From the NCBI RefSeq assembly GCF_002261425.1, contig NZ_NEVJ01000002.1, forward strand, positions 1-64,000: a stretch of DNA of 64,000 nucleotides, given 5' to 3'. A model generated the notes under the pieces. It ran no database searches, was not told the origin of the DNA, and was given only the letters and a program-made list of their open reading frames with translations. Shown in pieces: positions 36,729 through 47,359 of this stretch. The translations under genes were made by a program, and so were the position numbers. Within the stretch, counting starts at the first letter, position 1. The number at the start of each line of letters is the position of its first letter. This DNA is from Bordetella genomosp. 9. GTDB taxonomy: Bacteria > Pseudomonadota > Gammaproteobacteria > Burkholderiales > Burkholderiaceae_B.

Positions 36729-38057
36729 ATGTCCGGTTCCTATTTCCCGCGTTGGCGGCTGGTCCGTGAAATCGCGCCCGGCGCGGTCATGGCGCCCGAT
36801 GAGCGCCTGCCTTGGCCCAAGACCGCCGCGATGGGCTTGCAGCACGTGGTCGCCATGTTCGGCTCCACGGTGCTGGCGCCATTGCTCATGGGTTTCGACC
36901 CCAATGTGGCCATCCTGATGTCGGGCATAGGATCACTGATCTTTTTCGTGTTCGTGGGCGGCCGCGTGCCCAGCTACCTGGGCTCCAGCTTTGCGTTCAT
37001 CGGCGGCGTGATCGCCGTCACGGGCTACGCGGGCGCGGGTCCGAACCCCAATATCGGCGTCGCCTTGGGCGGCATCATCCTGTGCGGACTGGTATACGCG
37101 CTGCTTGGCGTCCTGGTCTGGACCGCCAATGCGGGAAGCGGGGGCGGGGCGCGCTGGATCGAAGCGTTGATGCCGCCGGTCGTGACAGGCGCCGTCGTGG
37201 CCGTCATCGGCCTGAACCTGGCGCCGGTCGCCGCCAAGGGCGCCATGGGCGCGTCCGGCTTCGACGCCTGCATGGCCATCGTCACCATACTGTGCGTGGG
37301 CGGCATCGCCGTGTACACCCGCGGGATGCTGCAGCGACTGCTGATCCTGGCCGGGCTGATCCTGGCCTGCGTGGTCTACGCCATCTGCGCCAACGGCCTG
37401 GGCCTGGGCAAACCCATGGACTTTTCCGGGGTGGCGGCCGCCGCCTGGCTAGGCCTGCCGCGTTTCGCCACGCCGGTTTTCCAGGCGTCCGCGATGGGCC
37501 TGCTGGTGCCGGTGGCCATCATCCTGGTGGCGGAAAACCTGGGGCACATCAAGGCGGTCAGCGCGATGACCGGCCGCGACCTGGACCGCTACCTGGGCCG
37601 CGCCTTCGTCGGCGACGGCATCGCCACCATGGTCTCCGGCGCAGTGGGCGGCACGGGCGTGACCACCTATGCCGAGAACATCGGCGTCATGGCCGTCACG
37701 CGCATCTATTCGACCGTGGTGTTCGCCGTCGCCGCGCTGATCGCCATCCTGCTGGGGTTTTCGCCCAAGTTCGGGGCGCTGATCCAGACCATCCCGGGAC
37801 CGGTCCTGGGCGGCATGTCGGTGGTCGTCTTCGGGCTGATCGCGGTGGCCGGCGCGCGCATCTGGGTCGTCAACCGGGTGGACTTCAGCGACAACCGCAA
37901 CCTGATCGTGGCGGCCGTCACCCTGGTCCTGGGAGCAGGGGACTTCACCGTGCGCCTGGGCGAGTTCGCCCTGAGCGGCATCGGGACCGCCACGTTCGGC
38001 GCCATCATCCTGTACGCCCTGCTGCGCCCGCTGGGGCAGGGCGGCCGCGACGGCTGA
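36729..38057 (+). CDS. uraA: NCS2 family uracil/xanthine permease
   Basis: 442 residues with 12-14 hydrophobic segments. GLQHVVAMFGSTVLAPLLMGFDP, FLGSSFAFIG-like YLGSSFAFIGGVIA and the VAENLGHIKAVSAMTGRDLD plus GGTGVTTYAENIGVMAVTR motifs are those of the UraA/RutG group. The Glu in AEN and the second motif line the base-binding site. Uracil is the likely substrate by motif, and proximity to carAB is thematically consistent but not proof. Confidence 0.88.
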   Translation: MSGSYFPRWRLVREIAPGAVMAPDERLPWPKTAAMGLQHVVAMFGSTVLAPLLMGFDPNVAILMSGIGSLIFFVFVGGRVPSYLGSSFAFIGGVIAVTGYAGAGPNPNIGVALGGIILCGLVYALLGVLVWTANAGSGGGARWIEALMPPVVTGAVVAVIGLNLAPVAAKGAMGASGFDACMAIVTILCVGGIAVYTRGMLQRLLILAGLILACVVYAICANGLGLGKPMDFSGVAAAAWLGLPRFATPVFQASAMGLLVPVAIILVAENLGHIKAVSAMTGRDLDRYLGRAFVGDGIATMVSGAVGGTGVTTYAENIGVMAVTRIYSTVVFAVAALIAILLGFSPKFGALIQTIPGPVLGGMSVVVFGLIAVAGARIWVVNRVDFSDNRNLIVAAVTLVLGAGDFTVRLGEFALSGIGTATFGAIILYALLRPLGQGGRDG

Positions 38058-38172
38058 GCCCGGCGGCGCGCCTGCCCCGGCCCCGCCGGGACACGGTTCC
38101 CGGCACGGGGGACGTGCCCCGCCCCGCCGGCTTGCAATTCAGTCCGACTTTGACCACAATGATGCTTGATCG

Positions 38173-38200
38173 CCCCGGTTTCCGAGCCGGGGTTTTGTTT
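38173..38200 (+). terminator. Rho-independent terminator
   Basis: CCCCGG...CCGGGG hairpin followed by TTTTGTTTT, 115 bases after the uracil permease stop. Confidence 0.65.
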
Positions 38201-38420
38201 TGGTCGAAGCTTGCCGCAGCCGGCGTGGACGCCGGCAGGGAAGAGCAGGCACGGCGGGAGGCACCGCTAGGAAACTGGCAAGGAAACCCGGCGGGTTTCC
38301 TCCAGGCAGGGTAATGGCGCGGCCCGCGCGGCGGCGCCCGCCCGTTGCCGTGCGAGATAGCACTGTCCCTGTTTGTACATCCCTGGCCGGCTTGAAGCCG
38401 CCGCGCTTTGACCGTTACTG

Positions 38421-38446
38421 AAACGCCCCCGGCGGGGGCGTTTTCC
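38421..38446 (+). terminator. Strong Rho-independent terminator upstream of greA
   Basis: AACGCCCCC-GGC-GGGGGCGTT: a 9-bp GC stem with TTTT immediately after, ending 21 bases before the greA start codon. It lies in the greA leader, so it may also act as an attenuator of greA itself, as known in enterobacterial greA leaders. Confidence 0.75.
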
Positions 38447-38467
38447 ACTTTTAGTAGAGATTGCGAT

Positions 38468-38944
38468 ATGTCAGCCATTCCGTTGACGGTGGACGGCGCC
38501 GAACGCCTGCGCGTCGAATTGCACCGGCTCAAGACCGTTGAGCGACCCTCCGTGATCAATGCCATCGCGGAGGCTCGCGCGCAAGGCGATCTGTCCGAAA
38601 ACGCCGAATACGATGCCGCGCGCGAGCGCCAGGGCTTCATCGAGGCGCGCATCGCCGAACTCGAGGCCACGCTGTCGAACGCGCACGTGATCAATCCTTT
38701 GGAGCTCGAGGCCGATGGCCGGGCGGTTTTTGGCGCGACGGTGGAAATCGAGGACCTGGATTCGGGCGACCGGCTGGTTTATCAGATCGTCGGCGACGTC
38801 GAGGCCGACATCCGCGCGAACAAGATTTCGGTGTCCAGCCCGGTCGCGCGCGCGCTGATCGGCAAGAGCGAAGGCGATGTCGTGGAAGTGCAGGCACCTT
38901 CGGGCGTGCGCGAGTACGAGGTGATCGGCGTCCGCTACCTGTAG
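38468..38944 (+). CDS. greA: Transcription elongation factor GreA
   Basis: 158 residues from the ATG at 38468 (MSAIPLTVDGAERLRVELHR). The coiled-coil tip with acidic residues (GDLSENAEYDAARERQG) and the C-terminal domain (VGDVEADIRANKISVSSPVA; GKSEGDVVEVQAPSGVREYE) are intact. It rescues backtracked RNA polymerase by transcript cleavage. The strong terminator in its leader may couple its expression to RNA polymerase state. Confidence 0.95.
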   Translation: MSAIPLTVDGAERLRVELHRLKTVERPSVINAIAEARAQGDLSENAEYDAARERQGFIEARIAELEATLSNAHVINPLELEADGRAVFGATVEIEDLDSGDRLVYQIVGDVEADIRANKISVSSPVARALIGKSEGDVVEVQAPSGVREYEVIGVRYL

Positions 38945-39032
38945 GTCTTGGCCGGTGCGAGCGCCAGCCGCCGCGGTCGCGGATGGCGGACCGGCCAGGG
39001 AGCGCGGCCGCCCAGCGGGCCGGCCGACGCCC

Positions 39033-39638
39033 CTAGCGCTTGACGGTCTTGCGGGCCGGCCGCTGGACGGCGCCCCGGGCGCCGGCACGCAGGCTGAGCG
39101 CGCTGCCCGAACGCCGCGGAATGCCATGCGACGGCGCCGCGGCCTTGCGCGTACTGGGACGTACCGGCTTGCCGGCCTTGTTCAGTTCGCCGCGGTCGGG
39201 CCGGCGGGTGTCTTCCGCATCCTCGGCCGCCTTGCGGGTCGCCCGGGTAGGCTTCGCCACGCTTTTGCCTTCCGCCGCCAGCTTCTTGGGGGTATAAGGC
39301 TCCGAGGCCTTGCGCTTGGGCTGGCCCGCCGGCGCGGCGGGCGCGACCGGGGTGGGCATGGCGGCGCTGGGCCGATACAGGATCAGGACTTTACCCAGGT
39401 GATGAACGGGCGCGCAGGACAGCGAGTCGCAGATGGACGCCAGCATTTCCTCGCGCGTGTCGCGGTCTTCGCCTCCGGCGCGCACCTTGATCAGGCCGTG
39501 CGAAGTCAGGTTGGCGTCGATTTCCTTGAGGACCGCGTCCGACAGTCCCTTGTCGCCGATCAGGACGACGGGGCGCAGGGCGTGGGCGGCGGACCGCAAC
39601 GCACTACGCTCTCGAGATGTAATTTCTAATATAGGCAT
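39033..39638 (-). CDS. yhbY: YhbY family RNA-binding protein with long basic tail
   Basis: 201 residues. The CRS1-YhbY domain is residues 1-95 ([52 protein letters not shown]). E. coli YhbY is 97 residues. Here a further ~105 residues follow that are disordered and Lys/Arg/Pro/Ala-rich ([20 protein letters not shown] and onward), probably an RNA-binding extension. The gene is divergent from rlmE with only 17 bases between start codons. YhbY proteins bind pre-50S ribosomal particles. Confidence 0.9.
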   Translation of the reverse strand: MPILEITSRERSALRSAAHALRPVVLIGDKGLSDAVLKEIDANLTSHGLIKVRAGGEDRDTREEMLASICDSLSCAPVHHLGKVLILYRPSAAMPTPVAPAAPAGQPKRKASEPYTPKKLAAEGKSVAKPTRATRKAAEDAEDTRRPDRGELNKAGKPVRPSTRKAAAPSHGIPRRSGSALSLRAGARGAVQRPARKTVKR

Positions 39639-39655
39639 GGCGGAATTGTACGGGA

Positions 39656-40297
39656 ATGGCCAAGAATAAATTCTCCAAGGACTGGCTGCACCAGCATATC
39701 AACGATCCCTACGTGAAGATGGCGCAGCAGAAGGGTTATCGCGCCCGCGCCGCCTTCAAATTGATCGAACTCCTGGACACCGAAAAGCTCATGCGCCGCG
39801 GCGACGTGGTGGTCGACCTGGGGTCGGCCCCGGGCAGCTGGTCGCAGGTGGCGCGCGAACGCCTGGCGGGGCCGGGCGGGATCGTCGACGGCCGTATCGT
39901 CGCGCTCGATATCCTGCCCATGGAGCCCGTGGCGGGGGTGGAGTTCCTGCAGGGGGACTTTCGCGAGGAATCGATGCTGGAAATATTGGAGAAAACCCTG
40001 GGAGGGCAGTCGGTGGACCTTGTGATTTCCGATATGGCCCCCAACCTGTCGGGAGTAGGTGACGCCGATGCGGCGCGCATCCAGCACGTGTGCGAACTGG
40101 CGCTGGAGTTTTCGCTGGCCCATTTGAAGCCGGACGGCGCGCTGATCGTCAAAGCCTTTCACGGCAGCGGGTTTTCCCAGATCGTGCAACTGTTCAAGCA
40201 GCATTTCAAGCGGGTGGTGGAGCGCAAACCGAAGGCATCGCGCTCCAATTCGTCTGAAACCTTCATTGTCGCGAGGTCCCTGAAACATCCGGGCTGA
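39656..40297 (+). CDS. rlmE: 23S rRNA 2'-O-methyltransferase RlmE (FtsJ)
   Basis: 213 residues. The SAM site [16 protein letters not shown], the catalytic K-D-K-E set (first Lys in [12 protein letters not shown], Asp in [11 protein letters not shown], Lys in [11 protein letters not shown], Glu near the C-terminus) are visible. It methylates U2552 in the A-loop. A GGCCGTTC/GAACGGCC hairpin follows its stop at 40319-40340, with no T-run. Confidence 0.95.
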   Translation: MAKNKFSKDWLHQHINDPYVKMAQQKGYRARAAFKLIELLDTEKLMRRGDVVVDLGSAPGSWSQVARERLAGPGGIVDGRIVALDILPMEPVAGVEFLQGDFREESMLEILEKTLGGQSVDLVISDMAPNLSGVGDADAARIQHVCELALEFSLAHLKPDGALIVKAFHGSGFSQIVQLFKQHFKRVVERKPKASRSNSSETFIVARSLKHPG

Positions 40298-40372
40298 GGT
40301 CGCCAAGAGCCCTGAAAAGGCCGTTCTCCGGGGAACGGCCCACTTAAGCCCCTCGACGGGGTAGAATCGCTA

Positions 40373-40401
40373 TTGACATCCTTGTGGTTGTGTCCTATGG
40401 C
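40373..40401 (+). promoter_or_regulatory. Sigma-70-type promoter of ftsH
   Basis: TTGACA at 40373-40378, a 17-base spacer, then TATGGC at 40396-40401. It lies about 50 bases before the ftsH start codon and directly after the rlmE hairpin. Confidence 0.6.
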
Positions 40402-40448
40402 AGAGGCTGCCGCAATCACTGGTCGGAATCGAAAGCAGGAGATCGACC

Positions 40449-42338
<1,890 letters not shown>

Positions 42339-42364
42339 GGACTCACCCGCGCGACGCGTTATAG

Positions 42365-43240
42365 ATGGCCAATAACTTCCTGTGCGGGCGCTTCGAGTTC
42401 GACCTCGAGCGCCCGTTGGTCATGGGTATCGTCAATGTCACGCCGGATTCGTTTTCGGATGGCGGCGAACACGACACCGCCGATGCCGCGATTGCCCATG
42501 CCCGCCAACTGGTGGAAGAGGGCGCCCACATCCTGGACATAGGCGGGGAATCGACCCGCCCCGGCGCCGCGCCGGTGTCCGAACAGGACGAACTGGCGCG
42601 CGTGCTGCCTCTGATCGAAGGCCTGCGCGACTGCGGCGTCCCGCTTTCCATCGATACCTTCAAGCCGGCGGTGATGCGGGCGGTGCTGGATGCCGGCGCC
42701 GACATGATCAACGACATCTACGGTTTCAGGCAGCCCGGCGCCATCGAGGCCGTCGCCGCGTCGCGCTGCGGGCTCTGCGTCATGCACATGAAAGGCGAGC
42801 CGCGCACCATGCAGGAAAAGCCGGAGTACGGCGATCTGCTGGGCGAGATCGGCTTGTTCCTGGGATCGCGCGCGCAGAAGCTGCGCAGCGCCTGGGTCGA
42901 CCCGCGCCGTATCGTTCTGGATCCGGGCTTCGGCTTCGGCAAGACGGCGGACCAGAACTATCAACTGGCCCGGCGGCTGGGCAGCCTGCGGGTGTCCAGC
43001 TATCCCCTGCTGGTGGGCGTTTCGCGCAAGTCGATGATCGGCCATGCCACGGGACGCGACGTGCAGGGCCGCCTGCCCGGCAGCATCGCCGCGGCACTGG
43101 CCTGCGTCGCGCGCGGCGCGGCCATCGTCCGCGTGCACGACGTGGCCGCGACGGTTGATGCCCTCAAAGTGTGGCAAGCTGTCGAGCAGGGGGGCATCCC
43201 CACCGATATCCGCAATCCCGTCAGGGAAAGCAGCAAGTAG
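42365..43240 (+). CDS. folP: Dihydropteroate synthase
   Basis: 291 residues. MGIVNVTPDSFSDGG, DIGGESTRPGA, SIDTFKP, DMINDIYGF and VLDPGFGFGK, plus SRKSMIG, are the complete set of substrate-binding loops; the sulfonamide target site is standard. Its start is 26 bases after ftsH, and glmM follows, the conserved ftsH-folP-glmM operon. Confidence 0.96.
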   Translation: MANNFLCGRFEFDLERPLVMGIVNVTPDSFSDGGEHDTADAAIAHARQLVEEGAHILDIGGESTRPGAAPVSEQDELARVLPLIEGLRDCGVPLSIDTFKPAVMRAVLDAGADMINDIYGFRQPGAIEAVAASRCGLCVMHMKGEPRTMQEKPEYGDLLGEIGLFLGSRAQKLRSAWVDPRRIVLDPGFGFGKTADQNYQLARRLGSLRVSSYPLLVGVSRKSMIGHATGRDVQGRLPGSIAAALACVARGAAIVRVHDVAATVDALKVWQAVEQGGIPTDIRNPVRESSK

Positions 43241-43281
43241 GCCGGTGAGCAATCCGGCGCTTCGCCATAGGACGCACACAC

Positions 43282-44625
43282 ATGAGTACACGTAAATACT
43301 TCGGCACGGATGGCGTGCGGGGCGAGGTCGGCGGTCCCGTCATCAATGCGGAGTTCGCCTTGCGGCTGGGGTATGCGGCAGGCAAGGTGCTGGCCCGCGA
43401 CACGCGCGCCGGCAGCCGTCCCAAGGTATTGATCGGCAAGGACACCCGGATCTCCGGCTATATGCTGGAATCGGCCCTGGAGGCCGGTTTTTCCGCGGCG
43501 GGCATCGACGTGCTGCTGGCGGGTCCGCTGCCCACGCCCGCCATTGCCTACCTCACGCGCGTGTTGCGGCAGACCGCAGGCATCGTCATCAGCGCGTCGC
43601 ACAATCCTTATCACGACAACGGCATCAAGTTCTTTTCGGGCCGCGGCATGAAGCTGCCCGACGACACGGAAGCCGCCATCGAGGCCGCCCTGGACGAACC
43701 GCTGGGTTGCGTCAGTTCGGAAGCGCTGGGGCGCGCGCGCCGGCTGGATGACGCCGCCGGACGCTACATCGAGTTCTGCAAAAGCACCTTCCCCAACGAC
43801 CTGGACCTGAACGGCTTGAGCCTGGTGGTGGACGCGGCGCATGGCGCCGCGTATCACATCGCTCCCCACGTGTTCCGGGAACTGGGTGCCGACGTGCACG
43901 CGGTCGGTGTCCAGCCGGACGGCTTCAATATCAACAAGGGCGTCGGCGCCCTGTACCCCGAAGCCCTGGCGGCGGAAGTGCGCTCGCGCGGCGCGCACCT
44001 GGGCATCGCGCTGGACGGCGACGCGGATCGCCTGCAGATGGTCGACGCCAGCGGCCGCATCTACAACGGCGACGAATTGCTCTACGCCATCATCAAGGAA
44101 CGCATGCAGCGTGGCGCCGTGGCCGGCGCCGTCGGCACGCTGATGACCAACTACGGGCTGGAACGCCGCCTGGAACAGGTGGGCGTCGGATTCCATCGCG
44201 CCGACGTGGGCGACCGCTACGTCCTGGAGCAGATGCAGGCGCGTGGCTGGCTGTACGGCGGCGAAAGCTCCGGTCACCTGATCTGCCTGGATTGCCACAC
44301 CACGGGCGACGGCATCATCGCCGCCCTGCAGGTCCTGACCGCGTTGCGCCGTAACGACAGCACGCTGGCGGACTGGATCGGCGATCTTCGCATGTACCCC
44401 CAGCAGATGATCAACGTTCCTTTGACGCCCGGCCAGGACTGGAAGTCGCATCCGGGACTGCAGGCGGCGCAGCGCGAGTGCGAAGCGCAACTATCCGGAC
44501 GCGGCCGCGTGCTGATCCGTGCGTCCGGCACCGAACCCAAATTGCGCCTGATGGTCGAAGCGGAAGAGCCATCGCTCGCCATGTCATGCGCCCAGAGCCT
44601 GGCTGCCAGCCTGTCGTCAGCTTAG
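43282..44625 (+). CDS. glmM: Phosphoglucosamine mutase
   Basis: 447 residues. [13 protein letters not shown] at the start, the phosphoserine loop [19 protein letters not shown] (reactive Ser 106), the metal loop [10 protein letters not shown] and the [15 protein letters not shown] phosphate-binding site are intact. It converts glucosamine-6-P to glucosamine-1-P for peptidoglycan and LPS precursors. Confidence 0.96.
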   Translation: MSTRKYFGTDGVRGEVGGPVINAEFALRLGYAAGKVLARDTRAGSRPKVLIGKDTRISGYMLESALEAGFSAAGIDVLLAGPLPTPAIAYLTRVLRQTAGIVISASHNPYHDNGIKFFSGRGMKLPDDTEAAIEAALDEPLGCVSSEALGRARRLDDAAGRYIEFCKSTFPNDLDLNGLSLVVDAAHGAAYHIAPHVFRELGADVHAVGVQPDGFNINKGVGALYPEALAAEVRSRGAHLGIALDGDADRLQMVDASGRIYNGDELLYAIIKERMQRGAVAGAVGTLMTNYGLERRLEQVGVGFHRADVGDRYVLEQMQARGWLYGGESSGHLICLDCHTTGDGIIAALQVLTALRRNDSTLADWIGDLRMYPQQMINVPLTPGQDWKSHPGLQAAQRECEAQLSGRGRVLIRASGTEPKLRLMVEAEEPSLAMSCAQSLAASLSSA

Positions 44626-44709
44626 CCTTGTCACCTTTTTCCTTGCGGTAAAAACCCGCAATTTACGGCCAGACTCCGACGCACGATGGTTCACAGTCAC
44701 GTAACATGT

Positions 44710-44727
44710 CGGTCAAATACCTGACAT
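44710..44727 (+). promoter_or_regulatory. Pho-box-like site upstream of the acyltransferase gene
   Basis: CGGTCAAATACCTGACAT shows two 7-base PhoB half-sites around a 4-base AT-rich spacer (consensus CTGTCAT-AWAT-CTGTCAY). It lies 42 bases before the start codon. A further half-site-like CATGACG follows at 44729-44735. Confidence 0.55.
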
Positions 44728-44768
44728 ACATGACGCCCACACTACTCGGACACCTAGGAGTTGGCCGA

Positions 44769-45623
44769 ATGCTTGAACTAGTCCGCATCGACCCCGATCG
44801 CACCACCACGCCGGATACGTGGACCAATCCCGCCGAAGGCGGCCTCGTTGTCGGCCTGGCGCGAACCGCGGACGAGATCGAGGAAATCCAGCGCCTGCGC
44901 TTCCGTGTGTTCACGGAAGACATGGGCGCCGTGTTCCCCGACGCCCACGACGGCATAGACCAGGATCGCTTCGACGCCTGGTGCGAGCACGTCATGGTGC
45001 GCGAGCTGCACACCGGCCGTGTCGTCGGCACCTATCGCCTGCTGACGCCGGAAAACGCCCGCGCGGCCGGCGGCTATTACTCCGAGTCGGAATTCGACCT
45101 GTCGGGCCTGGGCCCGGTGCGCGAACGGCTCGTCGAAGCCGGCCGCTCGTGCACGCATCCCGACTACCGCAACGGCGCGGTGATCATGCTGCTGTGGTCG
45201 GGCGTCGCCGAAGTCATGCGGCGCGGCGGCTACGACTATCTGCTGGGCTGCGCCAGCGTCAGCCTGCGCGATGACGGCGTCACCGCGGCGGAGGTCTGGC
45301 GCGCGGTATCCGGCCATCTGGGCGACATCACGCTGCCTCGCGTGCGGCCGCTGCACCGCTATCCGCTGGAAAAGCTCAACAGCACCACGCTGCCGGCCCG
45401 CGTGCCGCCGCTGATCAAGGGTTACCTGAAGCTGGGCGCCAGGATCTGCGGCGAACCCGCCTGGGATCCTGACTTCAATGCGGCGGACTTTCCGGTGCTG
45501 CTGGAAATGAAGCGCATGGACGAACGGTATCGCCGCCACTTCGGCCTGCCGTCGCTGGCGGAGGAAACGGAAGTCGCCGCGCCGGCGCAAGCCACCGGCC
45601 GCCCGGTACGCAAGGCGGCATGA
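44769..45623 (+). CDS. olsB: GNAT-type N-acyltransferase, OlsB-like (ornithine lipid synthesis)
   Basis: 284 residues from the ATG at 44769, preceded by AGGAG at nine bases. An earlier in-frame start at 44706 lies inside the Pho box region and is less likely. IQRLRFRVFTEDMGAVFPDA, VGTYRLLTPENAR, LVEAGRSCTHPDYRNGAVI and LLGCASVSL are the hallmarks of L-ornithine N-acyltransferase (Acetyltransf_5). With OlsA it makes phosphate-free ornithine lipids. The Pho-box-like site and the position next to ppx/ppk/pst fit phosphate-starvation control. Confidence 0.82.
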   Translation: MLELVRIDPDRTTTPDTWTNPAEGGLVVGLARTADEIEEIQRLRFRVFTEDMGAVFPDAHDGIDQDRFDAWCEHVMVRELHTGRVVGTYRLLTPENARAAGGYYSESEFDLSGLGPVRERLVEAGRSCTHPDYRNGAVIMLLWSGVAEVMRRGGYDYLLGCASVSLRDDGVTAAEVWRAVSGHLGDITLPRVRPLHRYPLEKLNSTTLPARVPPLIKGYLKLGARICGEPAWDPDFNAADFPVLLEMKRMDERYRRHFGLPSLAEETEVAAPAQATGRPVRKAA

Positions 45624-45687
45624 TCCGGGCCTGATGCCGGCCTGATGTGGGACGGAACCTGGGTCGGAACCCGGGCCGGAACCCGGG

Positions 45688-47178
45688 TCAGAACTCCAGC
45701 AATTCGAAGGAAAATCCCACCTTGCGCCATTCCGATTCTTCGGCGCGCAAGGTGAAGTCGCTGAGCGGGTGATCCGCCAGCCATTCTTGCCGCACCCGTA
45801 TCACGATCGAGTCGCCGCGCACCGAAATGGTCAGCGGCAGGGTGTCCAGGTCTTCGCGCCGGCGGAACAGCAGCACCGCCAGCCGCAGGCACAGGATGGT
45901 CAGCCATTCTTCCCGGTTGCGCACCAGCGGTTCCAGCTTGGCGAGCTTGCCATGATGCCCCAGCGCCAGCAGGGCCAGCAGGCGCTGGTCGTCGCGCGAA
46001 AAGCCGGGCATGTCGGCGTTGCCCAGCACATAGGCGGAATGCTTGTGATAGTCGTTGTGCGCGATCGACAGGCCGATCTCGTGCAGGTCGGCGGCCCAGC
46101 CCAGGGCGTGCGCCAGTTCGCGGCGTTCGGAGCTGTCTTGAATGCCGGCTTCCTGGAACAGGGTCAGCGCGGCGCGGCGGACGCGCGCGGCCTGGTTGAC
46201 GTCGATGTGGTAGCGCTTCATGAACTGCCGCACCGATTCGTCGCGCTTGTCGTGCTGGTCGTCGCGGCCCAGCAGGTCGTACAGCACCCCCAGGCGCAGG
46301 GCGCCATCGCCGGTGTGCATGACGTCGATGTTCAGTTCGTCGAACAGGGCGCTCATGATGGCGAGCCCGCCGGGCAGCACGTCGGCGCGTTCGACCTTGA
46401 TGCCAGGCAGTTCCGACGGGATGACGCGGCCAGAACGGACGATGCGGTCCTTGAGCTTGTTCAGCCCGGCACGCGTGATGCCCCGGTCGGAGAAGCCGCA
46501 TTCGGTCAGGATGGCGTACAAGGCCTTGGCCGTGCCGGAGGAGCCGTAGGCTTCTTTCCAGCCCATCTTGCGGTACTGCTTGGCGATGACTTCGGCTTCG
46601 CGGCGGGCGGCCAGTTCGGCCAATTTCATCTGATGGGCATCGACGACGCCGTCGCGGAAGAACTGGCGGCTGTAGCTCACGCAGCCCATGTACAGCGAGG
46701 ACATCAGGCCGGGTTCGTAGGCCTTGCCGATGATGACTTCGGTGGATCCGCCGCCGATGTCGATCACCAGGCGCTTGTTGGGCGAGGGGGGCAGGGTGTG
46801 GACCACGCCGGAGAAAATCAGGCGCGCTTCTTCCCGGCCGGCGATGACTTCGATGGGAAAACCCAGTGCCGCTTCGGCGCGGGGCAGGAATTCCCCCGTA
46901 TTGCGGGCCACGCGGAAGGTGTTGGTGGCGACCGCCCGCACCCGGCTGGGATGGAAGCTGCGCAGTCTTTCGCCAAAGCGCTCCAGCACTTCGATGGCGC
47001 GCTCCACGGCATCGCGCGACAGGCGTTTGTCGGCATCCAGGCCGGCGGCCAGCCGCACCGTTTCCTTCAGCCGGTCGATCTGGTAGATCTGTGCCGCGCC
47101 TTCCTGCTGGACGACGCGTCCTATGGAGAGGCGGAAGCTGTTTGAACCCAGGTCGACGGCGGCCAGTAGATGATCCAT
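45688..47178 (-). CDS. ppx: Exopolyphosphatase (Ppx/GppA family)
   Basis: 496 residues (MDHLLAAVDLGSNSFRLSIG). The ASKHA-fold phosphate loops DLGSNSFRL and VIDIGGGSTEVIIGK are present, with the C-terminal HD-type helical domain (KHSAYVLGNADMPGFSRDDQ). It hydrolyses polyphosphate or pppGpp. It is divergent from ppk with a 181-base intergenic region holding Pho-type repeats. Confidence 0.94.
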   Translation of the reverse strand: MDHLLAAVDLGSNSFRLSIGRVVQQEGAAQIYQIDRLKETVRLAAGLDADKRLSRDAVERAIEVLERFGERLRSFHPSRVRAVATNTFRVARNTGEFLPRAEAALGFPIEVIAGREEARLIFSGVVHTLPPSPNKRLVIDIGGGSTEVIIGKAYEPGLMSSLYMGCVSYSRQFFRDGVVDAHQMKLAELAARREAEVIAKQYRKMGWKEAYGSSGTAKALYAILTECGFSDRGITRAGLNKLKDRIVRSGRVIPSELPGIKVERADVLPGGLAIMSALFDELNIDVMHTGDGALRLGVLYDLLGRDDQHDKRDESVRQFMKRYHIDVNQAARVRRAALTLFQEAGIQDSSERRELAHALGWAADLHEIGLSIAHNDYHKHSAYVLGNADMPGFSRDDQRLLALLALGHHGKLAKLEPLVRNREEWLTILCLRLAVLLFRRREDLDTLPLTISVRGDSIVIRVRQEWLADHPLSDFTLRAEESEWRKVGFSFELLEF

Positions 47179-47286
47179 GCGGCAGAAAGCAAGAAAGCGG
47201 GGGACGCGCCATTATAGAGAGCTGCGACTTGACGCATGGTCGCTTGGGGCGGAAATTCGGCGTAGCCTTGCAGGGTTGGATACCAA

Positions 47287-47316
47287 CTTGTCATGGAATG
47301 GTCATAAAACTGACGT
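47287..47316 (+). promoter_or_regulatory. Pho-box-like repeats upstream of ppk
   Basis: Three half-sites at 11-base periodicity: TTGTCAT, TGGTCAT and CTGACGT, separated by GGAA and AAAA. This is the classical PhoB array spacing. It ends 43 bases before the ppk start and could also serve the divergent ppx. Confidence 0.65.
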
Positions 47317-47359
47317 AAAACCGCCCGCTGAAATCAAAAATTAAAGATACGGACTCCGA

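Larger units (their letters stand above)
38058..38467 (+). other. Long intergenic region bounded by two terminators
   Basis: 410 bases between the permease and greA. The stretch 38201-38420 between the terminators has no reading frame with a ribosome binding site. A second intrinsic terminator then comes just before greA, with no annotated gene for it to end. It could hold a small RNA. Confidence 0.45.
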
